Source: JBEBXQ01 sp040391535 (GTDB lineage: Bacteria > Bacteroidota > Bacteroidia > Cytophagales > Spirosomataceae). Taken from it: a stretch of DNA of 64,000 bases. Below the pieces are notes generated by a model that was not told the origin of the DNA, made no database searches, and saw only the letters and a list, made by a program, of their open reading frames with translations. Below, in pieces: positions 8,414 to 17,233 of the stretch. The translations under genes and the position numbers were made by a program. Where the stretch lies: positions 1-64,000 of the forward strand of contig JBEBXQ010000003.1 in NCBI GenBank assembly GCA_040391535.1, read 5' to 3'. How positions within the stretch are numbered: position 1 is the stretch's first letter; every line of letters starts with the position of its first letter.

Positions 8414-11400
8414 ATGAATACATTCATTAAACAGATTATCGGTTTTTCACTCAAAAACCGGATGCTTACCTTTTGCTGGGTAGCTGTCATGGCAATCGTG
8501 GGAGCCATCAGCTTTAAAAATATCCCTATTGAGGCTTTTCCTGATGTGACCAATACGCAGATCATTATTGTTTCTCAGTGGAACGGCAGAAGTGCGGAGG
8601 AGGTGGAGCGTTTTGTTACAACCCCCATCGAGATTGCCATGAACAGCGTACAGCGGAAAACCAACGTACGCAGTGTGACGATGTTCGGACTGAGCGTCAT
8701 TAAAATTATTTTCGAAGATAATGTAGAAGATTTCTTTGCCCGGCAGCAGGTGAACAATCAGCTGGTAAATGTGCAGCTGCCGGATGGCGTAGATCCGGAT
8801 GTACAGCCGCCCTATGGACCTACGGGCGAAATCTTCCGGTATGTATTGAAAAGTGATACCAGGGATACACGGGATCTGCTGACTATTCAGAACTGGGTCA
8901 TAGACCGTGAATTGCGCCGCGTACCGGGTGTTGCTGATGTCGTGGCTTTTGGTGGACAGGAGAAAATTTATGAAATATCTGTTGATCCTCTGAAATTGCA
9001 GCAATATGACCTGACCCCTGTTGAGCTGTATGATGCCGTGAGTAAATCAAACCTCAATGTTGGCGGTGATGTTATTGAGAAGAATGCGCAGGCCTATGTT
9101 GTTCGTGGAATTGGCTTGCTGGACAGTAAAAGCGATATAGAAAACACTATTGTTGATATCTTTAACGGTAATCCGCTGCTGGTTAAGGATGTGGCTGATG
9201 TTCATGAAGCGAGTGCGCCCCGTGTTGGCCAGGTGGGGCTGAATGAGCAGGATGACGTGGTTGAGGGGATCGTAGTCATGCGGAAAGGTGAAAACCCGAG
9301 TGAGGTACTCAAATCGGTGAAGGAAAAAATAGAGGAACTGAATGACTCCATACTGCCCTCGGATGCCCGGATGGAAACATTTTACGACCGTGACGACCTG
9401 ATGGCCTATTGCACCCGGACTGTCATGCATAACCTGACCGAAGGAATCGTTCTGGTAACGGTGATTGTGTTACTTTTTATGGCAGACTGGCGTACAACCG
9501 TAATTGTGGCCATTGTAATTCCCCTTTCTTTGCTATTCGCTTTTATGATGCTCCAATGGCGCGGAATGAGTGCCAACCTGCTCTCGCTGGGAGCGATTGA
9601 CTTTGGGATTATAATTGACGGGGCAGTGGTGATGGTGGAGGGGATTTTTGTGGCATTGGATCACAAGGCTCATAAAGTGGGTATGCAGCGGTTCAACCGA
9701 CTGGCGAAGATGGGCCTTATCAAAACCACCAGCGTACAAATGGGCAAACCCATTTTCTTTTCAAAGCTGATTATTATTTCAGCACTATTACCCATTTTTT
9801 CCTTCGAAAAAGTAGAAGGGAAAATGTTCTCACCGCTCGCCTGGACTTTAGGTTTTGCACTGTTGGGTGCGTTGCTGTTTACTCTGACACTCGTACCGGT
9901 ATTGTGCTCCTTCCTTTTGAAAAAGGACGTAAAGGAAAAAGAGAATTTTTTTACCCGCTTTATCAATAATACAGTCAAGAGGGCATTTAAGTGGGCTTTT
10001 GCCAGAAAGAAACTTACCTTATTGCTGGCAGTACTGTCCTTCGGGGCCACTGTTTTTTCTACGCGGTGGCTGGGGACAGAGTTCCTGCCGGAACTTAATG
10101 AGGGCGCGCTATGGGTGACTGCCGAACTGCCGATGAGTATTTCTCTGAATGAAAGTGTCAAGCTTACGAATGATATGAGAGCTAAGCTCAGGTCATTTCC
10201 GGAAGTAGAAAATGTGCTTTCACAGACAGGAAGAAGTAATGACGGAACCGATCCGAACGGCTTTTATTTTGTTCAGTTTCAGGTAGACCTGATCGAAAAA
10301 AATCAATGGCGGAAAGGCTTTGATATGGAAGATATTATCAACGAAATGGATACTGAATTATCCGGATATGCGGGTGTTGTATATAATTATTCACAACCTA
10401 TTATTGATAATGTGGCAGAAGCCGCAGCGGGTATCAAAGCTTCCAATGCGGTGAAAATTTATGGAGATGACCTGGAAAAACTGGATGAATATGCCAATCT
10501 GATCATTGAGCAGATCAAAGACGTACAGGGGATAAAGGACGTAGGAATTTTAAGGAATATCGGTCAGCCGGAAATCAGTATTCTTTTGGATGAAGAAAAA
10601 ATGGCGATCCACGGAATTACCAAGGCCGACGCCCAGGCAGTGATTGAAATGGCCATAGGCGGAAAAACCGTAACACAGAAATACGAAGGAGACCGGCGGT
10701 TTGATATCAGGATCCGGTATGAAGCTGATTACAGAAAGAATGAAAAGGACATCATGATGCTGATGATTCCTACCATTACCGGTAAGCGTATATCATTACA
10801 GGAAATCGCCACTATCAGGCAGGTAACGGGCCCTGCGTTTATTTACCGGGATAATACAAAGCGCTTTATAGCGGTAAAGTTTTCGGTGAGGGAACGCGAC
10901 CTGGGCAGTACAATAGCTGAAGCGCAGAAAAACGTAAAGAACAATGTTGAGTTGCCAGATGGGTATCATATAGGCTGGACAGGGGAGTTTGAAAATCAGG
11001 TTCGTGCCAGTGAACGGCTTGCGCAGGTAGTACCGCTAAGCCTTGCACTGATATTCGTATTGCTGTTCATTATGTTTGGTAATGCCAGAGATGCCAGCTA
11101 TGTGCTTATTAATGTACCGTTTGCGCTGATAGGCGGAATCCTCGCGCTTCATATTACCGGAATGAACTTCGGAATATCTGCAGGAGTCGGATTTATCGCT
11201 CTGTTCGGGATTTGTATTCAGAACGGTGTTATTCTGATTACCGAAATACAGAAGCAGTTTAAGCTGTCAAAAGATCTGGTGACATCCATCATGAAGTCCG
11301 TTCATATACGCACGAGACCGGTTGTAATGACGGCTATGATGGCAGCCATCGGATTGTTGCCGGCAGCCCTGAGTACGGGCATTGGCTCCGAAAGCCAGAA

Positions 11401-11506
11401 ACCACTGGCTATTGTGATTATCGGTGGGTTGGTAACGGCTACTTTATTTACATTGCTCGTGTTCCCGATTGTTTATTATCTGCTGGTAAGGAAGAAGGTT
11501 ACCTGA
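8414..11506 (+). CDS. Heavy-metal efflux RND pump (CzcA/CusA family)
   Basis: This 1030-residue inner membrane pump has the RND layout of two six-helix bundles with two large periplasmic loops. The fourth membrane helix carries the DFG...DG...E pattern of the heavy-metal-exporting subfamily (D396, D402, E409 in DFGIIIDGAVVMVE), which distinguishes it from the drug pump at 36047. It is expected to export divalent or monovalent metal ions by proton antiport; the ion (Zn/Co/Cd/Ni versus Cu/Ag) is not decided by what I can see. It closes the efflux operon that follows the two-component pair. Confidence 0.93.
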   Translation: MNTFIKQIIGFSLKNRMLTFCWVAVMAIVGAISFKNIPIEAFPDVTNTQIIIVSQWNGRSAEEVERFVTTPIEIAMNSVQRKTNVRSVTMFGLSVIKIIFEDNVEDFFARQQVNNQLVNVQLPDGVDPDVQPPYGPTGEIFRYVLKSDTRDTRDLLTIQNWVIDRELRRVPGVADVVAFGGQEKIYEISVDPLKLQQYDLTPVELYDAVSKSNLNVGGDVIEKNAQAYVVRGIGLLDSKSDIENTIVDIFNGNPLLVKDVADVHEASAPRVGQVGLNEQDDVVEGIVVMRKGENPSEVLKSVKEKIEELNDSILPSDARMETFYDRDDLMAYCTRTVMHNLTEGIVLVTVIVLLFMADWRTTVIVAIVIPLSLLFAFMMLQWRGMSANLLSLGAIDFGIIIDGAVVMVEGIFVALDHKAHKVGMQRFNRLAKMGLIKTTSVQMGKPIFFSKLIIISALLPIFSFEKVEGKMFSPLAWTLGFALLGALLFTLTLVPVLCSFLLKKDVKEKENFFTRFINNTVKRAFKWAFARKKLTLLLAVLSFGATVFSTRWLGTEFLPELNEGALWVTAELPMSISLNESVKLTNDMRAKLRSFPEVENVLSQTGRSNDGTDPNGFYFVQFQVDLIEKNQWRKGFDMEDIINEMDTELSGYAGVVYNYSQPIIDNVAEAAAGIKASNAVKIYGDDLEKLDEYANLIIEQIKDVQGIKDVGILRNIGQPEISILLDEEKMAIHGITKADAQAVIEMAIGGKTVTQKYEGDRRFDIRIRYEADYRKNEKDIMMLMIPTITGKRISLQEIATIRQVTGPAFIYRDNTKRFIAVKFSVRERDLGSTIAEAQKNVKNNVELPDGYHIGWTGEFENQVRASERLAQVVPLSLALIFVLLFIMFGNARDASYVLINVPFALIGGILALHITGMNFGISAGVGFIALFGICIQNGVILITEIQKQFKLSKDLVTSIMKSVHIRTRPVVMTAMMAAIGLLPAALSTGIGSESQKPLAIVIIGGLVTATLFTLLVFPIVYYLLVRKKVT

Positions 11507-11705
11507 TAAGGGGGGTGTCGAATCCCCTCTGTTGGTGGGGTGGGTGAGAATTGAGAGGCTGAAGGGGCAAGCAATCAAAACACTACCGGATCCTGGCAGA
11601 CCATAGATGAAATTCATAATAAAAATATTTCATGAATCTATAGAATGTTCTGATGTTTTTAGTTGTAAATTGTTGATATAAAACACTCTAAACAAGAATA
11701 CTTCT

Positions 11706-12236
11706 ATGAAAACAAAACAACTATTATTCATTTTGTGCCTTATGATAAGCAGTAGCAGCGTATGTCTGGCACAGTCGGAACTGGACCATCTGGTTGCGGA
11801 GTGGGAGAGAGCAAAAGTATATACGCAGGAATATCTTGAGGCCATGCCTGAAGCAGGGTATGCATCCAGGCCTACACCCGAAATGCGCTCTTTTGCAGAA
11901 CAGCTGCTTCACCTTACTGAGGCGAATTATGGCTTTGCCGCTATGGCGGCAGGTATACAAAGTCCTGTGGAACGGGGTTCTATTGAGAAAAGCGAGGATA
12001 AATCCAAAGCCCGTGTTACAAAGCTGGTACTGGACGGCTATGATTTTGTAATTCAGACGCTGAAAGGGATGGATCAGGCCAAAACAGGAGAAGAGATTGA
12101 GCTGTTTGGCAGATTTAAAATGACCAGAAAAACTGCTTTTGAAAAATGCTTTGAACATCAGACTCATCACCGTGGGCAAACGACTGTATATTTGCGGCTC
12201 GCTGGCGTTACTCCACCTCAGGAGAAATTATTCTGA
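11706..12236 (+). CDS. Secreted DinB-like (YfiT/DinB fold) protein
   Basis: This 176-residue protein has a signal peptide (about 1-22, ending CLAQS) followed by a four-helix DinB-like domain. Putative metal ligands are a histidine in the second helix (EQLLHLTEAN) and the C-terminal HQTHHRGQT motif, which is the hallmark of the family. DinB-fold proteins include metal-dependent thiol transferases and many of unknown function; a secreted member with the full histidine set suggests a periplasmic metalloenzyme, but the reaction is unknown. It is monocistronic, followed by a hairpin at 12259-12294. Confidence 0.8.
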   Translation: MKTKQLLFILCLMISSSSVCLAQSELDHLVAEWERAKVYTQEYLEAMPEAGYASRPTPEMRSFAEQLLHLTEANYGFAAMAAGIQSPVERGSIEKSEDKSKARVTKLVLDGYDFVIQTLKGMDQAKTGEEIELFGRFKMTRKTAFEKCFEHQTHHRGQTTVYLRLAGVTPPQEKLF

Positions 12237-12258
12237 ATCTTGAAAATGAAAAACTCCG

Positions 12259-12294
12259 GAAGTGGCAGGTGCAGATATGCATGCCTGTCACTTC
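12259..12294 (+). terminator. Hairpin downstream of the DinB-like gene
   Basis: GAAGTGGCAGG (12259-12269) pairs with CCTGTCACTTC (12284-12294) with one G-U pair, and TGCA (12270-12273) can pair with TGCA (12278-12281) inside. It starts 22 bases after the stop codon. The T-run after it is weak (TGTTAT), so termination or mRNA 3' protection are both possible. Confidence 0.5.
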
Positions 12295-12421
12295 TGTTAT
12301 CAGGAGTATGCATTCATTGAATCCGGTACCGGTTTCCGGATGGCCTGTCTTAAACAAACTGCTCGTTTTTCCCGACATTTTAGTAGATTTAAAATCGTTT
12401 TATTAACATTTTCTATTTACT

Positions 12422-13564
12422 ATGACCAGTACTTTTGATCAGATAATTAACAGACGTAATACGAACAGTTATAAGTGGGATAGTTTCGGAGATCCGGATG
12501 ATGTGATTCCAATGCCTATTGCAGACATGGATTTCCGTTGCCCGCCTCCGGTATTAGAGGCACTTCAGAAAGTGACTGATCATGGCATAATGGGGTATTC
12601 TTTTGTTCCGGAAGAGCTTAAGCAGGTATTCAAAGCACGACTTAAGGAACTCTATGGCTGGGAAACAGAAACCGACTGGCAGGTGTGGATTCCCGGACTG
12701 GTGCCCGCGCTGACGGCGAGCTGCCGTGCCATAGGAGGTCATGATCCAAATACTGAAATCCTGACGGGTATTCCCGTGTACAGGCCCATTATTATGGCTC
12801 CGGAATGGGTAAATAAAAAAACGGTAGTGTTTCCGATGCAGTTTGAAAAGGGCCGATGGACTTTTGATTTCGAAAAACTAGAGCAGTCCGTAACGCCTGA
12901 TACCAGGTTGCTGATGTTATGTAATCCGCACAATCCGCTGGGAACGGTATTTACCCGTGATGAACTGGAAAAGCTTGTAGCGATATGCCGGAAGCACGGA
13001 ATACTCATTTGTTCAGATGAAATCCACTGTGATCTTATTCTGGACCCGGATAAGCAGCATATACCAGTGGCAAGCCTCAGTAAAATTGCTGAGGAAATGA
13101 CGATTACGCTGATGGCTCCCAGCAAAACCTTTAACATTGCCGGATTAGGCTGTTCGGTGGCTGTTATTGCCAATCCGGAACTGAGAAAGAAATTTGCAGA
13201 TGCCAAGACCGGATTTTTTCCCGAACTATCTCCTTATTCTATTCAGGCAGGACTCGCAGCATACCGTGATTGCGAAGACTGGCGGAAAGAGCTGGTGACC
13301 TATCTGAAAGCCAACCATGATTATCTGCATGAAAGCATAAACAAGTTGTCCGGTTTGTCAATGCACAGCCATGAAGCGACTTACCTGGCCTGGATCCGAT
13401 GCGAAGACCCGGATTTTGTGGAGAAACTGCTTAAAAACGGAGTAAGAGTGATTCATGGAATGGCATATCTGGGCGAGGGTTATTTCAGGTTGAATTTCGG
13501 ATGCCCTCGGGATATTCTAAAGGAAGCAGTGAGACGTATTGAATATACGGTCAATAATAAATGA
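12422..13564 (+). CDS. MalY/PatB family PLP-dependent C-S lyase
   Basis: This 380-residue cytoplasmic fold-type I PLP enzyme resembles PatB/MalY. It contains PIADMDF near the N-terminus, the NPHNPLG motif, the cofactor aspartate region (CSDEIHCDLI) and the PLP lysine K235 in APSKTFN. Family members cleave cystathionine or cysteine conjugates to give homocysteine or thiols, pyruvate and ammonia; some regulate transcription. The substrate is not determined. Neighbours are unrelated, so it is likely a single-gene unit. Confidence 0.9.
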   Translation: MTSTFDQIINRRNTNSYKWDSFGDPDDVIPMPIADMDFRCPPPVLEALQKVTDHGIMGYSFVPEELKQVFKARLKELYGWETETDWQVWIPGLVPALTASCRAIGGHDPNTEILTGIPVYRPIIMAPEWVNKKTVVFPMQFEKGRWTFDFEKLEQSVTPDTRLLMLCNPHNPLGTVFTRDELEKLVAICRKHGILICSDEIHCDLILDPDKQHIPVASLSKIAEEMTITLMAPSKTFNIAGLGCSVAVIANPELRKKFADAKTGFFPELSPYSIQAGLAAYRDCEDWRKELVTYLKANHDYLHESINKLSGLSMHSHEATYLAWIRCEDPDFVEKLLKNGVRVIHGMAYLGEGYFRLNFGCPRDILKEAVRRIEYTVNNK

Positions 13565-13684
13565 ATTTTTTATATTTTTGTCAGATATAATATTAATTAT
13601 GGAAGTGGTGAAATAACAACTGTTAACTATTACTTTGTGGTATTAAATAGTCGTGTAGGGTATTTAATAATTGCAGGATTAGGG

Positions 13685-13692
13685 TATATTTG
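13685..13692 (+). promoter_or_regulatory. Candidate -7 box upstream of the SGNH-like gene
   Basis: TATATTTG matches TAnnTTTG exactly and lies 24 bases before the ATG at 13716. A clear -33 TTTG at the normal distance is not seen. A second exact match, TATTTTTG, is at 13573-13580. Confidence 0.4.
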
Positions 13693-13715
13693 TATTGTAT
13701 TAAACCCTTTCCTTC

Positions 13716-14792
13716 ATGAAAAATATTTTTTTAGGTGCAGTTCTGATTGTATTAACATATCTTCTATGTGAGGGCATGTTACGTCTGGTATTGTATGGTC
13801 TTGGTTATCCGTTTGTGAAGCCTGGCAATATACTGGTGAAGAAGTATTACCCGGAAGTCGCTGAAATTATGACAAAGGTTGCTTCTTCAGATCGGGACTC
13901 TAAAAAAGTACTTATTTTAGGCGGATCTGTAATAAGTTCGGGCTGGAGCAGGATGGAGAGCCGTCTGGATACCTTGTTACCGGTCAGCTACGGTAAAGCA
14001 TACCATTATGAAGTGTACAATGCTGCGATTGCAGGCCATACTTCGCTGGATAATATGATCAAGTATCAGCTTCTTCAATCCCTTGATTTTGACCTGGTCC
14101 TTTATTATGAAGCCATTAATGAAAACCGGGCCAATAATATACCTTACCATGATTTCAGGAAAGACTACTCCCATATTCGCTGGTATGACGAAATTCAGCA
14201 GATCAAACGTCATCGTGAGATGAATGTGACGGTTATTCCTTATGTACTGGATCTGGTCTTTCATACTGTCATCAGAATCGTAAGGAAGAAGCCTTATCTT
14301 GAATTTGAACGTGTCAATCCGGCGTATGTACTGTACGGAGACAGTATTCAGACGGCCGCTTCATATGAAAGCCATCTGACCGGAATTATTCATCTTGCGA
14401 AGAAAAAAAAGGAAAGGCTCCTGCTGGTCAGGTATGCTTCTTTCTTTCCGGAAAATGTTGTGCTTACCGGCGAAGAAGAAGATATGATTTTTTTTGCAGG
14501 ATGCACGTTTGCATGTCCGGTTACGATTTGGGGTAAGGCAGGCAATGTTAAAAAAGGAATAGATACGCACAACGCTGTTCTGGCTAAACTAGCGGAAAAG
14601 AATAACATTGATTATCTGGATCCGGATATTCCGCAGGATGCAGCTTATTTCTGTGATGTGTGTCATGTGAGCGAAGCCGGTGCTGTGTTGTTTGCTACAA
14701 GACTCTCAGATTTTATTGCAGAAAACAAACTTCTGGATGCGCCGTATATTACGCACCATAAAACTCCAGCGGCAATCCGTCAGGATCACTGA
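13716..14792 (+). CDS. Membrane-anchored SGNH/GDSL-like hydrolase, function unknown
   Basis: This 358-residue protein has one N-terminal membrane helix (about 5-25) and then a domain with SGNH-hydrolase features: GGS with candidate nucleophile S71 (ILGGSVISSG), a block with AAIAGHTS, an asparagine block (YYEAINENR), and a C-terminal DxxH (D314, H317) in CDVCHVSEAG. Such proteins often esterify or de-esterify cell-surface glycans. I do not recognise a specific family. Its last 44 bases overlap the 3' end of the convergent VOC gene. No surface-polysaccharide genes are nearby to support a pathway. Confidence 0.6.
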   Translation: MKNIFLGAVLIVLTYLLCEGMLRLVLYGLGYPFVKPGNILVKKYYPEVAEIMTKVASSDRDSKKVLILGGSVISSGWSRMESRLDTLLPVSYGKAYHYEVYNAAIAGHTSLDNMIKYQLLQSLDFDLVLYYEAINENRANNIPYHDFRKDYSHIRWYDEIQQIKRHREMNVTVIPYVLDLVFHTVIRIVRKKPYLEFERVNPAYVLYGDSIQTAASYESHLTGIIHLAKKKKERLLLVRYASFFPENVVLTGEEEDMIFFAGCTFACPVTIWGKAGNVKKGIDTHNAVLAKLAEKNNIDYLDPDIPQDAAYFCDVCHVSEAGAVLFATRLSDFIAENKLLDAPYITHHKTPAAIRQDH

Positions 14793-15138
14793 AAAAAGTA
14801 AATTGTTTACCGGTAATTCCGTCAGTCCTGATGGGTTCACACTCAATGCCGAAACTTTTCAAATGCTCAACAGCACTTTGTATATCAGCCGTCTGAAATG
14901 CCAGGTGTCTCAGTCCGGCTGCTTCCGGCCGGCTTACCCTGGCGGGAGGGTCCGGGAAAGAAAACAATTCAATAACGTACGTACCATGTAAAGCCAGGTC
15001 CAGCTTATAGGACTGTCTTTCCGGTCTGTAGGTTTCTTTCAGAATTTCCAGTCCGAGAACAGCGGTATAAAAGTACTTGGATTGCTCATAATCAGAAGCA
15101 ATAATGGCAACATGATGAATCTTTTGTAATGTCAGCAT
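14749..15138 (-). CDS. VOC family (glyoxalase I-like, YaeR type) metalloprotein
   Basis: This 129-residue single-module vicinal-oxygen-chelate protein has candidate metal ligands in the usual places: His at the start (IHHVAII), Glu in IELFSF, His in LRHLAF, and Glu near the end (PLEFYG). Its length and sequence pattern fit the YaeR/SMU1112c group of glyoxalase I-like proteins, whose substrates are mostly unknown. It is the last gene after pyrE (29-base gap) and converges with, and overlaps, the SGNH-like gene. Confidence 0.88.
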   Translation of the reverse strand: MLTLQKIHHVAIIASDYEQSKYFYTAVLGLEILKETYRPERQSYKLDLALHGTYVIELFSFPDPPARVSRPEAAGLRHLAFQTADIQSAVEHLKSFGIECEPIRTDGITGKQFTFFSDPDGLPLEFYGA

Positions 15139-15167
15139 ACTTTTCCCGGACTGGTGCTTATGTGTAT

Positions 15168-15815
15168 TTATTTACCCCAGGTTTCAGGAGAAAGTCTCCA
15201 TTGACCCAATGAATCTACCTGTTGCTGAGTAATATAGCCTTCTTCAAGTGCTGCGTCAATCAGAAAATTATAATTGCTTAATACACTCAGCTTTACATTG
15301 TGCAGGGTAAAATTGTCATCGGCTTGTTTAAAACCATAGGTAAATATGGCAATCATTCCCACCACTTCAACACCATATGCACGCAAGGCTTCCACCACTT
15401 TGAGTGAGCTTCCACCGGTAGAAATCAGGTCTTCAACCACAACTACCTTCTGTCCGGGCTCCAGACGGCCCTCAATCTGATTTCCCATGCCATGCTTTTT
15501 GGGTTCGGGCCGCACATAGGCATAAGGAAGATGAAGATAGTCTGCAATCAGTGCGCCCTGGGCTATACCTGCAGTGGCAACACCGGCAATAGCTTCGGCC
15601 TGCGGGAAATCTTCTTTAACACGTGCCGCCAGTGCTTCTTTGATAGTGGTACGGATGGCAGGGTATGACAAGGTGATCCGGTTATCACAATAAATGGGTG
15701 AATTCCAGCCTGAACTCCATTGAAAGGGTTTTTCGGGGCTTAATTTTATGGCTTTCGCCTCCATTAAAAGTTTAGCGGTTTTTACTGCAGTCTGATTACG
15801 GATTGAATCTGTCAT
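15168..15815 (-). CDS. pyrE: Orotate phosphoribosyltransferase
   Basis: This 215-residue cytoplasmic enzyme of de novo pyrimidine synthesis joins orotate to PRPP to form OMP. Seen are the orotate-binding region (SSGWNSPIYCDNR), the catalytic flexible loop (RPEPKKHGMGN) and the PRPP-binding motif VVVVEDLISTGGSS. It lies 20 bases downstream of the CNNM-type gene in the same direction and probably shares its transcript. PRPP is supplied by the prs product encoded at 40400-41344. Confidence 0.96.
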   Translation of the reverse strand: MTDSIRNQTAVKTAKLLMEAKAIKLSPEKPFQWSSGWNSPIYCDNRITLSYPAIRTTIKEALAARVKEDFPQAEAIAGVATAGIAQGALIADYLHLPYAYVRPEPKKHGMGNQIEGRLEPGQKVVVVEDLISTGGSSLKVVEALRAYGVEVVGMIAIFTYGFKQADDNFTLHNVKLSVLSNYNFLIDAALEEGYITQQQVDSLGQWRLSPETWGK

Positions 15816-15835
15816 GATGGTTATCAGATAATATT

Positions 15836-17134
15836 TTAATCTTCGGTATTGTTTTCAGTTTTAGTCACTAACAGCATATCAATACGGCTTTTATCCATAT
15901 CGACAACTTCTATTTCAAAATTTTTCCAGCTAAATTTTTCGCCTACTTTCGGAATATCTTCCAGAATATGAAGCACAAACCCTCCCAGCGTATTAAACCC
16001 GGTTAATTCCCGTCGTTCCGTCTCATTCAGATTTACCTTAAAATAGTTCAGAAAATCATCAAAAGGAAGTTGCGCCTCTATCAGGAAAGTCCCGTTATCA
16101 CGTTCTGTAATTTCCGAGGCGACATTATCATCCTCCGATATATCACCAACGAGGGCATCCATAATGTCATGCATTGTGACAATACCCAGGATACCTCCGT
16201 ATTCATCCACAATAATTCCGAAAAATGTCCGCTGTTCCTTAAATTTTTCCAGAGCCTGATACGCCATGTTGGTTTCGGGAAGATACACAGGTTCCCTTTT
16301 TACGGATACCAGGTTGGATAGTATGGTTTCAATTTCCTTACCGATCAGGTCTTTTATATATACCAATCCGATGACCTCTTCCACTGTTCCTTTGCAAAGC
16401 GGATAGATGGAGTGCTTGGTTTCAAAAATTTTCTGTTTATTTTCCCCGATACTGTCTTCAATATCCAGCCATACGATTTCCTGCCGGTTAGTCATCAGGG
16501 AAGTCACTTTTCTGTCGCCCAGCTGAAAGACGTTATGAACGATCTCCTGTTCAATTTCTTCAAAGATTCCGCCACTGGTTCCTTCCTGAATCAGCGTTTT
16601 TATTTCTTCTTCGGTAATAATATTATCTGATTGCTTCAGATTCATTAGCTTTATCAGAAAGTCACTGGAAATACTGAGTAATGATATAAAAGGAGAAGTA
16701 AGCCTGGATAAGACATTCATAGGTGTCGCAACCACTTTGGAAATAGCTTCCGGGGCTGCCATTCCCAGCCGCTTCGGAACAAGCTCGCCTAAAACCAGTG
16801 TCAGATAAGTGATAAAAAATACGACTACTGTTGTGGCAATGGGGTTACTGTAAGGTTTAAGAAGCGGAACCATGGCGATATAAGGCTCCAGGAGGGCGGT
16901 GAACTTATCGCCCCCATAAATACCGGTGAGAATTCCGATCAGGGTTATACCGATCTGTACTGTGGAAAGAAACCGGTTTGGGGCATTGGCAAGATCCAGG
17001 GCCGCTTTTGCCTTTTTATCTCCGTTTTTAGATTCAGTTTCAAGGCGGGACTTTCTTGAAGATACCAACGCAATTTCGGACATTGAAAATACGCCGTTAA
17101 GTAAAATCAGGAAAAGGATAATCAGAAGTTCCAA
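15836..17134 (-). CDS. CNNM/CorC-HlyC family membrane protein with CBS domains
   Basis: This 432-residue protein has an N-terminal DUF21 membrane domain of about four helices (1-190), a paired CBS domain region (about 205-330, with DIMDAL at the end), and a C-terminal CorC_HlyC domain (about 345-430). The start ELLIILFLILLNGVFSMSEIALVSSR is typical for this family. Homologues act in magnesium or cobalt export and were earlier called hemolysins; no toxin role is implied. It heads the minus-strand run with pyrE and the VOC gene. Confidence 0.92.
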   Translation of the reverse strand: MELLIILFLILLNGVFSMSEIALVSSRKSRLETESKNGDKKAKAALDLANAPNRFLSTVQIGITLIGILTGIYGGDKFTALLEPYIAMVPLLKPYSNPIATTVVVFFITYLTLVLGELVPKRLGMAAPEAISKVVATPMNVLSRLTSPFISLLSISSDFLIKLMNLKQSDNIITEEEIKTLIQEGTSGGIFEEIEQEIVHNVFQLGDRKVTSLMTNRQEIVWLDIEDSIGENKQKIFETKHSIYPLCKGTVEEVIGLVYIKDLIGKEIETILSNLVSVKREPVYLPETNMAYQALEKFKEQRTFFGIIVDEYGGILGIVTMHDIMDALVGDISEDDNVASEITERDNGTFLIEAQLPFDDFLNYFKVNLNETERRELTGFNTLGGFVLHILEDIPKVGEKFSWKNFEIEVVDMDKSRIDMLLVTKTENNTED

Positions 17135-17157
17135 CTAAACAAATATTGATTGTCCTG

Positions 17158-17185
17158 CAAATTTATCAATAATAGGTGCTTTCAA
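17158..17185 (-). promoter_or_regulatory. Candidate promoter for the CNNM-pyrE-VOC operon
   Basis: On the minus strand TAAATTTG (17158-17165) is an exact -7 match, with TTG (17183-17185) 17 bases upstream. It lies 24 bases before the CNNM start. The consensus match is seen; use as promoter is inferred. Confidence 0.5.
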
Positions 17186-17233
17186 TGAAAAAGACTTTAA
17201 TTAATTTTACCCCGCCAACTAAATCTCTGACGA

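Noticed and set aside
9670..10161. 163-codon minus-strand open frame inside the metal pump gene
   Set aside because: Antisense to a well conserved RND gene with no supporting motifs.
11507..11620. G-rich stretch after the metal pump gene as a terminator
   Set aside because: Only a weak AGGGG/CCCCT pairing with no following T-run; not convincing.
11724..12179. 151-codon minus-strand open frame
   Set aside because: It is antisense to the DinB-like gene, which has a signal peptide and conserved histidine motif; the opposite frame shows none.
15836..17134. Hemolysin function for the CNNM/CorC-type protein
   Set aside because: The family name is historical; domain order (DUF21, CBS, CorC) points to a metal-ion role.
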